Source: Mycolicibacter sp. MU0083 (GTDB lineage Bacteria; Actinomycetota; Actinomycetes; Mycobacteriales; Mycobacteriaceae). From it: a stretch of 64,000 bases of DNA. The DNA lies in NCBI RefSeq assembly GCF_963378075.1, contig NZ_OY726394.1, positions 1,922,001 through 1,986,000 of the forward strand, written 5' to 3'. Below are positions 44,641-56,398 of this stretch, piece after piece. Below the pieces are notes generated by a model, which saw only the letters and a program-made list of their open reading frames with translations, searched no databases and was not told the DNA's origin. How positions within the stretch are numbered: position 1 is the first letter of the stretch; each line of letters opens with the position of its first letter. A program made the translations under genes and the position numbers.

Positions 44641-47001
44641 GTGGCTAACACCTCGAAAACCGTCTCCGGAACGCGTACCAAGTCGGGTCGACTGAGCGGC
44701 AAATTCTGGAAACTGCTGGGCGCCAGCACCGAGAAGAACCAGAGCCGTTCGATGGCCGAGGTCACCGCGGCCGCCCAGTACGCCAAGAAGGCCGCCGACC
44801 TCGACGACGAACAGCTGAAGAAGGCCGCGCGCCTGCTCAAGCTCAAGGATCTCGCCGAATCCTCCGACATCCCGCAATTCCTGGCGATCGCCCGGGAGGC
44901 CGCCGAACGCAGCATCGGGATGCGGCCATTCGACGTCCAGCTGCAGGGTGCACTGCGGATGCTGGCCGGGGACGTGGTCGAGATGGCCACCGGCGAGGGC
45001 AAGACACTCTCCGGTGCGATCGCCGCCGCCGGCTACGCCATCGGCGGCCGGCACGTGCACGTGGTGACGATCAACGACTACCTGGCCCGCCGCGACGCCG
45101 AATGGATGGGGCCGTTGCTGACCGCGCTCGGGGTCAGCGTCGGCTGGATCACCGAGGACTCCACCCCGGCCGAACGCCGCGCCGCCTACCAGTGCGACGT
45201 CACCTACGCCTCGATCAACGAGATCGGTTTCGACGTGCTGCGCGACCAACTGGTCACCGATGTCGCCGATCTGGTCTCGCCCAACCCGGACGTGGCCCTG
45301 ATCGACGAGGCGGACTCCGTGCTCGTCGATGAAGCGCTGGTGCCGCTGGTGCTGGCCGGCACCACCCACCGGGAGACCCCGCGGCTGGAGATCGTCGAGT
45401 TGGTCGGACGGCTCACCCCGGGAGTCGACTACGACTCCGACGAAGACCGCCGCAACATCCACCTCACCGAGGCCGGCGCGCGCAAGGTCGAGAAGGCGCT
45501 CGGCGGCATCGACCTGTACTCCGAGGAGCACGTGGTCTCCACGTTGACCGAGGTCAACGTCGCCCTGCACGCGCACGTGCTGCTGCAGCGCGACGTGCAC
45601 TACATCGTCCGCGACGGCAAGGTGCAATTGATCAACGCCTCGCGCGGCCGGATCGCCGCCCTGCAGCGCTGGCCCGACGGTCTGCAGGCCGCAGTCGAGG
45701 CCAAGGAGGGCATCGAGACGACCGAGACCGGTGAGGTGCTCGACACCATCACGGTGCAGGCACTGGTCAACCGGTATCCGACCGTGTGCGGCATGACCGG
45801 TACGGCGTTGGCGGCCGGTGAGCAGTTGCGCCAGTTCTACCAGTTGGGCGTCTCGCCGATCCCGTCGAACATGCCCAACATCCGCGAAGACGAGGCGGAC
45901 CGCGTCTACATCACCGCCGCGGCGAAGAACGACGCCATCGTCGCCCACATCGTCGAGGTGCACGCCACCGGTCAGCCGGTCCTGGTCGGCACCCACGACG
46001 TCGCCGAATCCGAAGAGCTCTGCGAACGACTGCGCAAGCGCGGTGTCCCGGCGGTGGTCCTCAACGCCAAGAACGACGCCGAGGAGGCCACCGTCATCGC
46101 CGAGGCGGGCAACCTGGGCGTCGTCACCGTCTCCACCCAGATGGCCGGACGCGGCACCGACATCCGGCTCGGCGGATCCTCGGAGACCGATGCCGCCGAC
46201 CACGACCGGGTCGTGGAACTGGGTGGTCTGCACGTGATCGGCACCGGCCGCCAGCACACCCAGCGTCTGGACAACCAGTTGCGGGGCCGGGCCGGCCGCC
46301 AGGGCGACCCGGGGTCGTCGGTGTTCTTCTCCAGCTGGGAGGACGACGTCGCCGCGACCAATCTGGAGGCCAACAAGCTTCCCACCGAAACCGACGAGGA
46401 CGGCCGGATCCTCAGCCCCAAGGCCTCGGGGCTGCTCGACCACGCACAGCGCATCGCCGAGGGCAAACTGCTCGACATCCACGCCAACACCTGGCGGTAC
46501 AACCAGCTGATCGCCCAGCAGCGCGCGATCATCGTGGAACGGCGCAACACGCTGCTGTCCACCCCGGCGGCCCGCGACGAACTGGCCGAGCTGACCCCCA
46601 AGCGCTACGCCGAACTCAAGGAGCAACTCGGCGCGGACGCGGACACCAAACTGGAGAAGATCTGCCGGCAGATCATGCTCTATCACCTGGACCGCGGCTG
46701 GGCCGACCACCTGGCGTTCCTGGCCGACATCCGGGAGAGCATCCACCTGCGCGCGCTGGGCCGGCAGAACCCGCTCGACGAATTCCACCGGCTGGCCCTC
46801 GACGCGTTCGCCTCGCTGGCCGCCGACGCCATCGAGGCGTCGCAGCAGACCCTGGAGACCTCGGACGCCATCGAATCCGAACCCGGGATCGACCTGTCCA
46901 AGTTGGCGCGGCCGACGTCGACGTGGACCTACATGGTCCGGGACAACCCGCTGAGCGACGACAGCATGGACGCGCTGAGCCTGCCCGGGATCTTCCGCTA
47001 G
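44641..47001 (+). CDS. secA2: Accessory Sec translocase ATPase SecA2
   Basis: 786 residues, shorter than SecA1. The DEAD-type motor has Walker A GEGKT near residues 118-122 and LIDEADSVL near 221. The second motor domain has [11 protein letters not shown] and [18 protein letters not shown]. The extended helical wing and C-terminal zinc tail of SecA1 are absent, as is usual for SecA2. It exports a small set of proteins, including PE/PPE-independent virulence factors. I chose GTG 44641 ([11 protein letters not shown]); an upstream GTG at 44614 is open but unsupported. pgsA2 follows after 10 bases. Confidence 0.95.
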   Translation: MANTSKTVSGTRTKSGRLSGKFWKLLGASTEKNQSRSMAEVTAAAQYAKKAADLDDEQLKKAARLLKLKDLAESSDIPQFLAIAREAAERSIGMRPFDVQLQGALRMLAGDVVEMATGEGKTLSGAIAAAGYAIGGRHVHVVTINDYLARRDAEWMGPLLTALGVSVGWITEDSTPAERRAAYQCDVTYASINEIGFDVLRDQLVTDVADLVSPNPDVALIDEADSVLVDEALVPLVLAGTTHRETPRLEIVELVGRLTPGVDYDSDEDRRNIHLTEAGARKVEKALGGIDLYSEEHVVSTLTEVNVALHAHVLLQRDVHYIVRDGKVQLINASRGRIAALQRWPDGLQAAVEAKEGIETTETGEVLDTITVQALVNRYPTVCGMTGTALAAGEQLRQFYQLGVSPIPSNMPNIREDEADRVYITAAAKNDAIVAHIVEVHATGQPVLVGTHDVAESEELCERLRKRGVPAVVLNAKNDAEEATVIAEAGNLGVVTVSTQMAGRGTDIRLGGSSETDAADHDRVVELGGLHVIGTGRQHTQRLDNQLRGRAGRQGDPGSSVFFSSWEDDVAATNLEANKLPTETDEDGRILSPKASGLLDHAQRIAEGKLLDIHANTWRYNQLIAQQRAIIVERRNTLLSTPAARDELAELTPKRYAELKEQLGADADTKLEKICRQIMLYHLDRGWADHLAFLADIRESIHLRALGRQNPLDEFHRLALDAFASLAADAIEASQQTLETSDAIESEPGIDLSKLARPTSTWTYMVRDNPLSDDSMDALSLPGIFR

Positions 47002-47011
47002 GGGGCGCGGG

Positions 47012-47614
47012 ATGGCTGCCGGGTCCGGTTCCGATCGAACCCAAGACCGGGTTCTGACGGTGCCCAACGTGATCAGCGTGGCCCGTCTCGGGCTGATCGG
47101 TGTCTTCCTCTACCTGCTGCTGATCGCCCGCGCCGACGGGCCGGCGGTGGCGGTGCTGATGCTCAGCGGCGCCTCCGATTGGGCCGACGGGAAACTGGCG
47201 CGGCTGCTGAATCAGTACTCGCGACTGGGAGAGCTACTCGACCCGGCGATCGACCGGCTCTACATGCTGGCCATCCCGGTCGCGTTCGGGGTCCGCGGGC
47301 TGGTGCCCTGGTGGATCATCGGAATCCTGCTGGCCCGGGACCTGCTGCTGGCCGCGACCTTGCCGGCCCTGCGAAGCAGGGGATTGACGGCGCTGCCGGT
47401 GACCTACATCGGCAAGGCCGGAACCTTCGCGCTGATGTCGGCGTTCCCGTTGATCCTGCTGGGGCAGTGGGATGAGCTCTGGAGCAGGGTGGTGTTCTCC
47501 ACCGGTTGGGCGTTTCTGATCTGGGGCCTGGGCATGTACCTGTGGGCGTTCGTGCTCTACCTGATCCATGTCGTGCTGGTGGTCCGCACGATGCCGAGGG
47601 CCGCCGGTGTCTGA
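47012..47614 (+). CDS. pgsA2: CDP-alcohol phosphatidyltransferase PgsA2
   Basis: 200 residues with about five membrane helices. The family motif D-x2-DG-x2-AR-x8-G-x3-D-x3-D is complete: [10 protein letters not shown] near residue 55 and [10 protein letters not shown]. It transfers a phosphatidyl group from CDP-diacylglycerol to a small alcohol; the acceptor (for example glycerol phosphate) is not fixed by sequence. It matches Rv1822. ATG 47012 lies 10 bases after secA2. The stop overlaps the next gene by 8 bases. Confidence 0.9.
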   Translation: MAAGSGSDRTQDRVLTVPNVISVARLGLIGVFLYLLLIARADGPAVAVLMLSGASDWADGKLARLLNQYSRLGELLDPAIDRLYMLAIPVAFGVRGLVPWWIIGILLARDLLLAATLPALRSRGLTALPVTYIGKAGTFALMSAFPLILLGQWDELWSRVVFSTGWAFLIWGLGMYLWAFVLYLIHVVLVVRTMPRAAGV

Positions 47615-48530
47615 ACCCTTCTTCGCACTCAGCGGCTACGACTCCCGGAGTTCGCAGCGGCCCGGACGGCCGCAGAAGTTCGAGGTGCCGTCGCTGCTGC
47701 GTTCACTGCTGTCGGAGCACCTCGACCCCGGCTACGCCGCCGCCGCGGCCCGACGTGCGCAGCGGGCGGCCGGATCGGCCGGTCGGGTCCGGATCGCGGG
47801 ATGGGTGTGGGAGGCGGTGGCCGCACTGCTGGTGGCGACGGTGTTCGCCGTCGCCGTCGCCCAGGCCCGATCGGTGGCCCCCGGGGTCCGCGACGCCCAG
47901 CAGGTGCTGGCCGCCAACGTGCGGGCCGCCGAGACCGCCGCTGCAAAGCTCGCCGACAAACGTGACCGGTACTCCGGGCGCGTCGACGAGTTGCGCCGGC
48001 ACCGGCTCGCCGACGACGCCGAGGGACAGCGGGTGCTGACCGGTCTCGACGCGCTGAGCCTGGAAGCCGCCAGCACCCGGGTGACCGGCCCCGGACTGCT
48101 GGTCACCGTGACCGACCCCGGTGTCGGGCGCAACCTCTCCGATGCCTCCAAACAGCGGGTGTCGGGCAGCCAGCAGATCATCTTGGACCGTGACCTGCAA
48201 CTGGTCGTCAACTCGTTGTGGGCCAGTGGCGCCGAGGCGATCGCCGTCGGCGACGTGCGCATCGGGCCCAACGTCACCATCCGGCAGGCCGGCGGCGCGA
48301 TCCTGGTGGACAACAAGCCGATCAGCAGCCCCTACACGGTGCAGGCCGTCGGGTCGCCACGGGAATTGCGCGACGCCTTCGACCGCAGCCCCGGGCTGTA
48401 CCGGCTACGGCTGCTGGAGATGTCCTACGGCGTGGTGGTCCGGGTCGACGGCCGCACCACCGCGGACCTGACACTGCCGGCGGGTTCGACGCGAGATGTT
48501 CGATTTGCCAAACAGATAGGGCCGGCGTGA
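47607..48530 (+). CDS. DUF881 membrane-anchored protein (Rv1823-like)
   Basis: 307 residues. A cytosolic N-terminus is followed by one membrane helix near residues 72-92 and a coiled-coil stretch ([20 protein letters not shown]). The DUF881 domain follows, with [11 protein letters not shown] and the [10 protein letters not shown] end. DUF881 proteins accompany the small basic protein next door in many Gram-positives, often close to cell-division genes, but their function is unknown. GTG 47607 overlaps pgsA2 by 8 bases. Confidence 0.85.
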   Translation: MSEPFFALSGYDSRSSQRPGRPQKFEVPSLLRSLLSEHLDPGYAAAAARRAQRAAGSAGRVRIAGWVWEAVAALLVATVFAVAVAQARSVAPGVRDAQQVLAANVRAAETAAAKLADKRDRYSGRVDELRRHRLADDAEGQRVLTGLDALSLEAASTRVTGPGLLVTVTDPGVGRNLSDASKQRVSGSQQIILDRDLQLVVNSLWASGAEAIAVGDVRIGPNVTIRQAGGAILVDNKPISSPYTVQAVGSPRELRDAFDRSPGLYRLRLLEMSYGVVVRVDGRTTADLTLPAGSTRDVRFAKQIGPA

Positions 48531-48613
48531 CGCAAGCTAGCGCTGCGGACCACGCCACGTCGCGGTGGCGAGACCGCGGCGTCCGAGTTTCGGGAGACTG
48601 GGGTGATTTCTAG

Positions 48614-48946
48614 ATGATCGGTATCGCCGCGCTGATCGTCGGCATCGTGCTCGGGCTGATTTTTCATCCCAGCGTGCCGGAGGTGGTTCAGCCGTATCTG
48701 CCGATCGCGGTGGTGGCGGCACTGGACGCCGTGTTCGGCGGCCTGCGGGCCTATCTGGAGCGGATCTTCGACGCCAAGGTCTTCGTCGTCTCCTTCGTGT
48801 TCAACGTGCTCGTGGCCGCGCTGATCGTCTACGTGGGGGACCAGTTGGGCGTCGGCACCCAGCTGTCGACCGCGATCATCGTGGTGCTCGGCATCCGCAT
48901 CTTCGGCAACGCGGCCGCGTTGCGGCGGCGGCTGTTCGGAGCCTGA
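48614..48946 (+). CDS. Small basic membrane protein, DUF1290/Sbp family (Rv1824-like)
   Basis: 110 residues, three membrane helices: residues about 2-20, 31-50 and 62-98 with a hairpin. Conserved AALDAVFGGLRAYLE, the FNVLVAALIVYVGDQLG region, and a basic end (RRRLFGA). It lies between two DUF881 genes, an arrangement conserved from Bacillus (ylxW-sbp) to mycobacteria. Function unknown. Confidence 0.88.
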   Translation: MIGIAALIVGIVLGLIFHPSVPEVVQPYLPIAVVAALDAVFGGLRAYLERIFDAKVFVVSFVFNVLVAALIVYVGDQLGVGTQLSTAIIVVLGIRIFGNAAALRRRLFGA

Positions 48947-48951
48947 CCCAC

Positions 48952-49725
48952 ATGACTGGTACCGATCCGGCGCCGCACGGCCGCCACGAGTTGCCCGATC
49001 CGGCGCAGCACGACGACGAGCGGGGCCCGCGTGGCCGGTCGGGACCGCTGTTCACCGTGCTGGCGATGTTGCTGTGCCTGCTGCTGGGGGTGGCGATCGT
49101 CACCCAGGTGCGTCAGAACGACTCCGCGGACGCGCTCGAGACCGCGCGGCCGGCCGACCTGCTGGTGTTGTTGGACTCCCTGCGCCAGCGGGAGGCCACG
49201 CTCAACACCGAGGTCGCCGAATTACAGCAGACCCTCGACGCTCTACAGGAATCGGGGAGCAGCGACCAGATCGCGATCGAGAACGCCCAGGCCCGGCTGG
49301 CCGCGCTGGCGATCATGATCGGCACCGTCGGGGCGCTCGGCCCCGGTGTCGTGGTGACCGTCGACGATACGGCCGGCGGCGTCGAGCCCGACACCATGCT
49401 CGACGTGATCAACGAGTTGCGGGCGGCCGGCGCCGAGGCGCTGGAGGTCCGCGACGCTAGCCGGGCGGTGCGGATCGGGGTGGATTCGTGGGTTGCGGGC
49501 ACACCGGGCGCCCTGGAGTTCGACGGGACCGCGCTGGCGCCGCCGTATACCGTTCTGGCGATCGGAGATCCCCCGACGTTGGCCGCGGCGATGAACATTC
49601 CCGGCGGTGCGGTGGACAGCGTCAAGCGGCTCGGCGGCGCCATGGGAGTGCAACAGTCCGACCGCGTCGAGGTGACCGTGTTGCGGCAACCGAAACCACG
49701 CCAATACGCTCAGCCAGTCAAGTGA
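48952..49725 (+). CDS. DUF881 membrane-anchored protein (Rv1825-like)
   Basis: 257 residues. One membrane helix near residues 29-48, a coiled-coil region (LLVLLDSLRQREATLNTEV), then the DUF881 domain (GPGVVVTVDDTAGGVEPDTM and the YTVLAIGDP end). It starts 5 bases after the small basic protein. With 47607 and 48614 it forms a three-protein membrane module. Some actinobacterial members are reported near the wall-growth machinery; direct role unproven. Confidence 0.87.
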   Translation: MTGTDPAPHGRHELPDPAQHDDERGPRGRSGPLFTVLAMLLCLLLGVAIVTQVRQNDSADALETARPADLLVLLDSLRQREATLNTEVAELQQTLDALQESGSSDQIAIENAQARLAALAIMIGTVGALGPGVVVTVDDTAGGVEPDTMLDVINELRAAGAEALEVRDASRAVRIGVDSWVAGTPGALEFDGTALAPPYTVLAIGDPPTLAAAMNIPGGAVDSVKRLGGAMGVQQSDRVEVTVLRQPKPRQYAQPVK

Positions 49726-49754
49726 GCCCCGACAGCGCAAGGAGCACGATCACC

Positions 49755-50168
49755 GTGAGTTCGGAAAGCAACCTTCCGTCCGACCTGTACTACACCGCTG
49801 AACACGAGTGGGTTCGCCGGACCGGCGACGGCACCGTCCGGGTGGGCATCACCGATTTCGCCCAGGCGGCACTGGGCGATGTGGTTTACGTGCAGTTGCC
49901 GGACGCGGGTACCGGCGTCACGGCGGGGGAGCCGTTCGGCGAGGTGGAATCGACCAAGTCGGTCTCGGACCTCTACGCCCCGCTCACCGGCTCGGTCAGC
50001 GCGGTCAACCCCGATCTGGACGCCAATCCGGGCCTGGTGAACTCCGACCCCTACGGGGCGGGTTGGCTGGTGGAACTTCAGGTGGCGAACGCGGATTCGG
50101 CGATTCTGGACGAGAGCCTGTCGGAACTTCTGACGGCCGATGCCTACCGGGCGACGCTGTCGGAATGA
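49755..50168 (+). CDS. gcvH: Glycine cleavage system H protein
   Basis: 137 residues. The lipoyl attachment motif is FGEVESTKSVSDLYAP with Lys68 as the lipoylation site. The YTAEHEW start and NSDPYGAGWL C-terminal motif are typical. H protein shuttles the aminomethyl group from GcvP to GcvT. GTG 49755 follows AAGGAGC. gcvB (P protein) is 3 kb downstream; gcvT is not in this window. Confidence 0.95.
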   Translation: MSSESNLPSDLYYTAEHEWVRRTGDGTVRVGITDFAQAALGDVVYVQLPDAGTGVTAGEPFGEVESTKSVSDLYAPLTGSVSAVNPDLDANPGLVNSDPYGAGWLVELQVANADSAILDESLSELLTADAYRATLSE

Positions 50169-50349
50169 CGATTGCTAGCGTGCCTGCCGGGATCCGCGGG
50201 TGTCCGCCCGACACGATCCCGCGGTGCGGGGGACATGATCGGCCGCTGCGCGGTACGGTCGACTCAACGATTCGAGGTTGGGTGTCAAAGTCAAAGATGT
50301 CCGGCGGACGCAACCAGGTAGCAGCACAGCGGCCAGTGAGGAGTAGCGG

Positions 50350-50835
50350 GTGACGGAGAAGGACCCGGCAATGGGACAAGACCAGTCAGGTGACGAGGTC
50401 ACCGTGGAGACCACATCGGTATTCCGTGCCGACTTCCTGAACGAACTCGACGCCCCCGCACAGGCGGGCGGCGAGGGCATCACCTCCGGTGTGGAAGGGC
50501 TGCCCGCGGGCTCGGCGCTGCTGGTCGTCAAGCGTGGTCCCAACGCCGGGTCGCGTTTCCTGCTGGACCAGCCGGTTACCGCGGCCGGTCGGCACCCGGA
50601 CAGCGACATCTTCCTGGACGACGTCACCGTCAGCCGCCGTCACGCGGAGTTCCGGCTCGAGGGCGACGAGTTCCAGGTCGTCGACGTCGGCAGTCTCAAC
50701 GGCACCTACGTCAATCGGGAACCGGTCGATTCGGCGGTCCTGGTCAACGGCGACGAAGTCCAGGTCGGGAAGTTCCGCCTGGTGTTCCTGACCGGCCCGA
50801 AGACGGGTGACTCCGAGGCCGGGCCGGGCAGCTAA
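50350..50835 (+). CDS. garA: FHA-domain metabolic regulator GarA (OdhI-like)
   Basis: 161 residues. The N-terminal phosphorylation motif [14 protein letters not shown] contains Thr21 and Thr22, the sites for PknG and PknB in the M. tuberculosis protein. The FHA domain (about 55-145) has [17 protein letters not shown] and LNGTYVN, the phosphothreonine-binding loops. Unphosphorylated GarA inhibits ketoglutarate decarboxylase and glutamate dehydrogenase. GTG 50350. Its TAA overlaps the MerR gene start by one base. Confidence 0.96.
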   Translation: MTEKDPAMGQDQSGDEVTVETTSVFRADFLNELDAPAQAGGEGITSGVEGLPAGSALLVVKRGPNAGSRFLLDQPVTAAGRHPDSDIFLDDVTVSRRHAEFRLEGDEFQVVDVGSLNGTYVNREPVDSAVLVNGDEVQVGKFRLVFLTGPKTGDSEAGPGS

Positions 50836-51572
50836 TGGGCGCGCCCGACAGCCCTGAACCGGCCGGGATGTCGATCGGGGCCGTCCTGGATCTGCTCCGA
50901 CCGGAATTTCCCGAGGTCTCGCACTCCAAGATTCGCTTCTTGGAGACCGAGGGGCTGGTCACGCCGCAACGCGCGGCATCGGGCTATCGCCGCTACAGTG
51001 CCTACGACTACGCGCGGCTGCGATACGTGTTGACCGCGCAACGCGACCACTACCTGCCGCTGAAGGTCATCAAGGCACGTCTGGACGCCGAGGAGAGCGG
51101 CGCGCTGCCGTCGTCCGATTCGCCGTACCCCACACCACGATTGGTTCCGGTCATCGGCATCGCCGGGCAGGATGCGACGTCGGCGCCGGTGGTGCCCCGA
51201 CAGATCCGGTTGAGCCGGGAAGATCTGCTGGAGCGGTCCGGTGCCGACGACACACTGCTGACGGCGCTGGTCAGATCCGGGGTGATCAGCGCCGGACCCG
51301 GTGGTCTGTTCGACGAACACTCGGTGGTCATCGTGCAGTGCGCGCGGGGCCTGGCCGATTACGGCGTGGAGCCGCGACACCTGCGGGCTTTCCGCTCGGC
51401 GGCCGACCGGCAGTCGGACCTGATCGCCCAGATCGCCGGCCCACTGGTCAAGGGCGGCAAGGCCGGGGGACGCGACCGCGCCGACGACTTGGCGCGCGAA
51501 GTCGCCGCGCTGGCGATCGCCTTGCACACCGCGTTACTCAAGTCGTCGGTACACGACGTACTGCACGGCTGA
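50835..51572 (+). CDS. MerR family regulator (Rv1828-like)
   Basis: 245 residues. The N-terminal winged HTH ([20 protein letters not shown], then [20 protein letters not shown]) spans residues 14-85. A second HTH-like region and a C-terminal helical domain ([18 protein letters not shown]) follow, where classical MerR proteins have a coiled coil. No metal-binding Cys. M. tuberculosis Rv1828 is a MerR-type DNA-binding protein reported to be essential or important. Coupled to garA. Confidence 0.88.
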   Translation: MGAPDSPEPAGMSIGAVLDLLRPEFPEVSHSKIRFLETEGLVTPQRAASGYRRYSAYDYARLRYVLTAQRDHYLPLKVIKARLDAEESGALPSSDSPYPTPRLVPVIGIAGQDATSAPVVPRQIRLSREDLLERSGADDTLLTALVRSGVISAGPGGLFDEHSVVIVQCARGLADYGVEPRHLRAFRSAADRQSDLIAQIAGPLVKGGKAGGRDRADDLAREVAALAIALHTALLKSSVHDVLHG

Positions 51573-51710
51573 GGACTAGACTTCACCTCGGCGGCTTGTT
51601 GCGCGGCATTGCGGTTGTCCGACCGCCGGTTTCGCAGCGAGTCACGGTGGGAGACAGGGACTTGGAACCCGGGTACTTGAAGATCGGCGAACGCGGAGGG
51701 CTGACTGGAG

Positions 51711-52205
51711 ATGGGTGAAGTACGCGTGGTCGGTATCCGGGTCGAGCAGCCGCAGAACCAGCCGGTGCTGCTGCTGCAGGAAGCCAACGGAGACCGCTAC
51801 CTGCCGATCTGGATCGGGCAGGCCGAAGCCGCGGCGATCGCACTGGAGCAGCAGGGTGTGGAACCGGCCAGGCCGCTGACCCATGACTTGATCCGCGATC
51901 TGATCGGCGCGCTCGGACACTCCCTCAAAGAGGTACGCATCGTCGATCTGCAGGAAGGCACGTTCTACGCGGATCTGATCTTCGATCGCGACATCACGGT
52001 GTCGGCTCGCCCGTCGGATTCGGTGGCGATCGCATTGCGTGTCGGGGTACCGATCTACGTCGAAGAGGCGGTGCTGGCCGAAGCGGGTCTGTTGATTCCC
52101 GACGAGAACGACGAGGAGACCGCCGGCGCGGTGCGCGAAGACGAGGTGGAGAAGTTCAAGGAGTTCCTCGATAGCGTGTCGCCGGACGATTTCAAAGCAA
52201 CCTGA
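51711..52205 (+). CDS. DUF151/bifunctional nuclease domain protein (Rv1829-like)
   Basis: 164 residues. DUF151 fold with VVGIRVEQPQNQPVLLLQEA, YLPIWIGQAEAAAIAL and SARPSDSVAIALRVGVPIYV, the family's most conserved pieces. An acidic C-terminal tail follows. Plant relatives act as nucleases; the bacterial role is unclear. ATG 51711 is preceded by CTGGAG. A TAGACT -10-like hexamer lies at the end of the previous gene. Highly conserved next to the two MerR genes in mycobacteria. Confidence 0.88.
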   Translation: MGEVRVVGIRVEQPQNQPVLLLQEANGDRYLPIWIGQAEAAAIALEQQGVEPARPLTHDLIRDLIGALGHSLKEVRIVDLQEGTFYADLIFDRDITVSARPSDSVAIALRVGVPIYVEEAVLAEAGLLIPDENDEETAGAVREDEVEKFKEFLDSVSPDDFKAT

Positions 52206-52438
52206 CCCGGCGCGGCGGACTCAGCACCGTCACAGATAAGTCTCATCTCTCCGCCCTTGTGACGACACGCCCATCCGGACGCGTTGCACGCAAAACACGG
52301 CCCCCATACTTGAACCACGGCGGGAACAACTGCACGGCAGCTCGTCGGACGGCGTATGCTCACCACCAACTCGGGCAAGAGCAAACGCGGCCACCGGCCA
52401 GCCAGTGGCAACGAGCGCGATCGGCGAGAGGAAGCAGC

Positions 52439-53074
52439 GTGGGCGACCAACCGGGGCAGGAACAACTCGATTTCACGGGTCAGTCCGATTCGGGCGACCG
52501 CGAGGTTCCCTCGCCCCCCGTCGGCACCGGCCAACCCGTGCAGGCCGGCTTGTTCCCGGACGACTCGGTTCCCGACGAGCTCGTCGGCTACCGCGGGCCC
52601 AGCGCCTGCCAGATCGCCGGGATCACCTACCGGCAACTCGACTACTGGGCGCGTACTTCGCTGGTGGTGCCCTCGATCCGGGGTGCGGCCGGCTCCGGCA
52701 GCCAACGGCTGTACTCGTTCAAAGACATCCTGGTGCTCAAGATCGTCAAGCGACTGCTCGACACCGGTATCTCCCTGCACAACATCCGGATCGCCGTCGA
52801 CCACCTGCGTGAGCGCGGAGTCCACGACCTGGCCAACATCACCCTGTTCTCCGACGGCACCACGGTCTACGAGTGCACCTCCGCCGAAGAGGTCGTCGAC
52901 CTGCTGCAGGGCGGACAGGGTGTCTTCGGCATCGCGGTGTCCGGCGCGATGCGGGAACTGACCGGTGTCATCTCGGAGTTCCCCGGCGAGCGTGCCGACG
53001 GCGGCGAGGCGATTCCGGCGCCGGAGGACGAGCTGGCCAGCCGCCGCAAGTTCCGGGACCGCAAAACCGGCTAG
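52439..53074 (+). CDS. MerR family regulator (Rv1830-like)
   Basis: 211 residues. After an acidic, Gly/Pro-rich N-terminus, the winged HTH occupies residues about 45-120 (QIAGITYRQLDYWARTSLVV, SRQRLYSFKDILVLK-type region). The C-terminal domain differs from metal-sensing MerR proteins. M. tuberculosis Rv1830 has been linked to cell growth and drug tolerance. GTG 52439 follows GAGAGGAAG; the frame extends upstream to 52259 but that part lacks conserved features. A TATGCT -10-like hexamer lies about 80 bases upstream. Confidence 0.87.
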   Translation: MGDQPGQEQLDFTGQSDSGDREVPSPPVGTGQPVQAGLFPDDSVPDELVGYRGPSACQIAGITYRQLDYWARTSLVVPSIRGAAGSGSQRLYSFKDILVLKIVKRLLDTGISLHNIRIAVDHLRERGVHDLANITLFSDGTTVYECTSAEEVVDLLQGGQGVFGIAVSGAMRELTGVISEFPGERADGGEAIPAPEDELASRRKFRDRKTG

Positions 53075-53142
53075 CTAGTCGCGGCCTCGCCTGTTCGCCC
53101 GGCGGCGAGGCGCCAGGGTAAAATGGTCCGCGCATCAGCGTC

Positions 53143-53352
53143 GCGCGGGAGAGTTCCGTGGCAGCCAGCCATGGACGCCGAAGGAGCAATACCTCTCCAT
53201 CAACCTCTCAGGCCCCCGGACCGCGCAGGTATCGATGCCTCTGGAAAGCGGTGACACCCGGTCGGGTCGCACCCGCCCATGGGGAAAGGCGTGCCAGCCG
53301 TGGCGGCGGGCGCCGAATCTCTCAGGCGCCCGGTTCGGGCAGACGACAGAGG
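53143..53352 (+). promoter_or_regulatory. Tandem glycine riboswitch
   Basis: Aptamer 1 runs from gcgcgg (53143) to its P1 partner ccgcgc (53221-53226) and contains ggagag, cgccgaaggagcaa and aacctctcaggc. Aptamer 2 runs from cctctgg (53238) to cagagg (53347-53352) and contains cccatggggaaagg, cgccgaatctctcaggc and gacgacag. Two aptamers in series upstream of gcvB is the known activating arrangement: glycine binding turns on the cleavage system. A TAAAAT hexamer at 53119-53124 is a good -10. Confidence 0.93.
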
Positions 53353-53389
53353 GGGAGGACACGCAGTCGTCTAGAGCCGAGGAGGCCCC

Positions 53390-56221
<2,832 letters not shown>

Positions 56222-56398
56222 TCCGGCGGGCCCGCGCAGATGACGACCATGCTCGGGGCCGTCACGGGTCCCGAACCGGCGTTATTTGACGTACGGGAAA
56301 TTAACGCCGTCGAAAATCAGGTAAATCTCATGTAAATAAGCCCGCTGGTTTAGGCTGATCTCACTAGATCGTGATGAACGTCACAATCAGGAGGGATC

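Noticed and set aside
41154..44648. Very long plus-strand open frame (over 1100 codons) across the flavoprotein and bacA genes
   Set aside because: It is an out-of-frame or antisense shadow in high-GC DNA. Its sequence is Arg/Gly/His-rich with no domains, and both real genes have full family motifs.
44287..47067. Long minus-strand frame opposite secA2
   Set aside because: Antisense shadow; secA2 on the plus strand is unmistakable.
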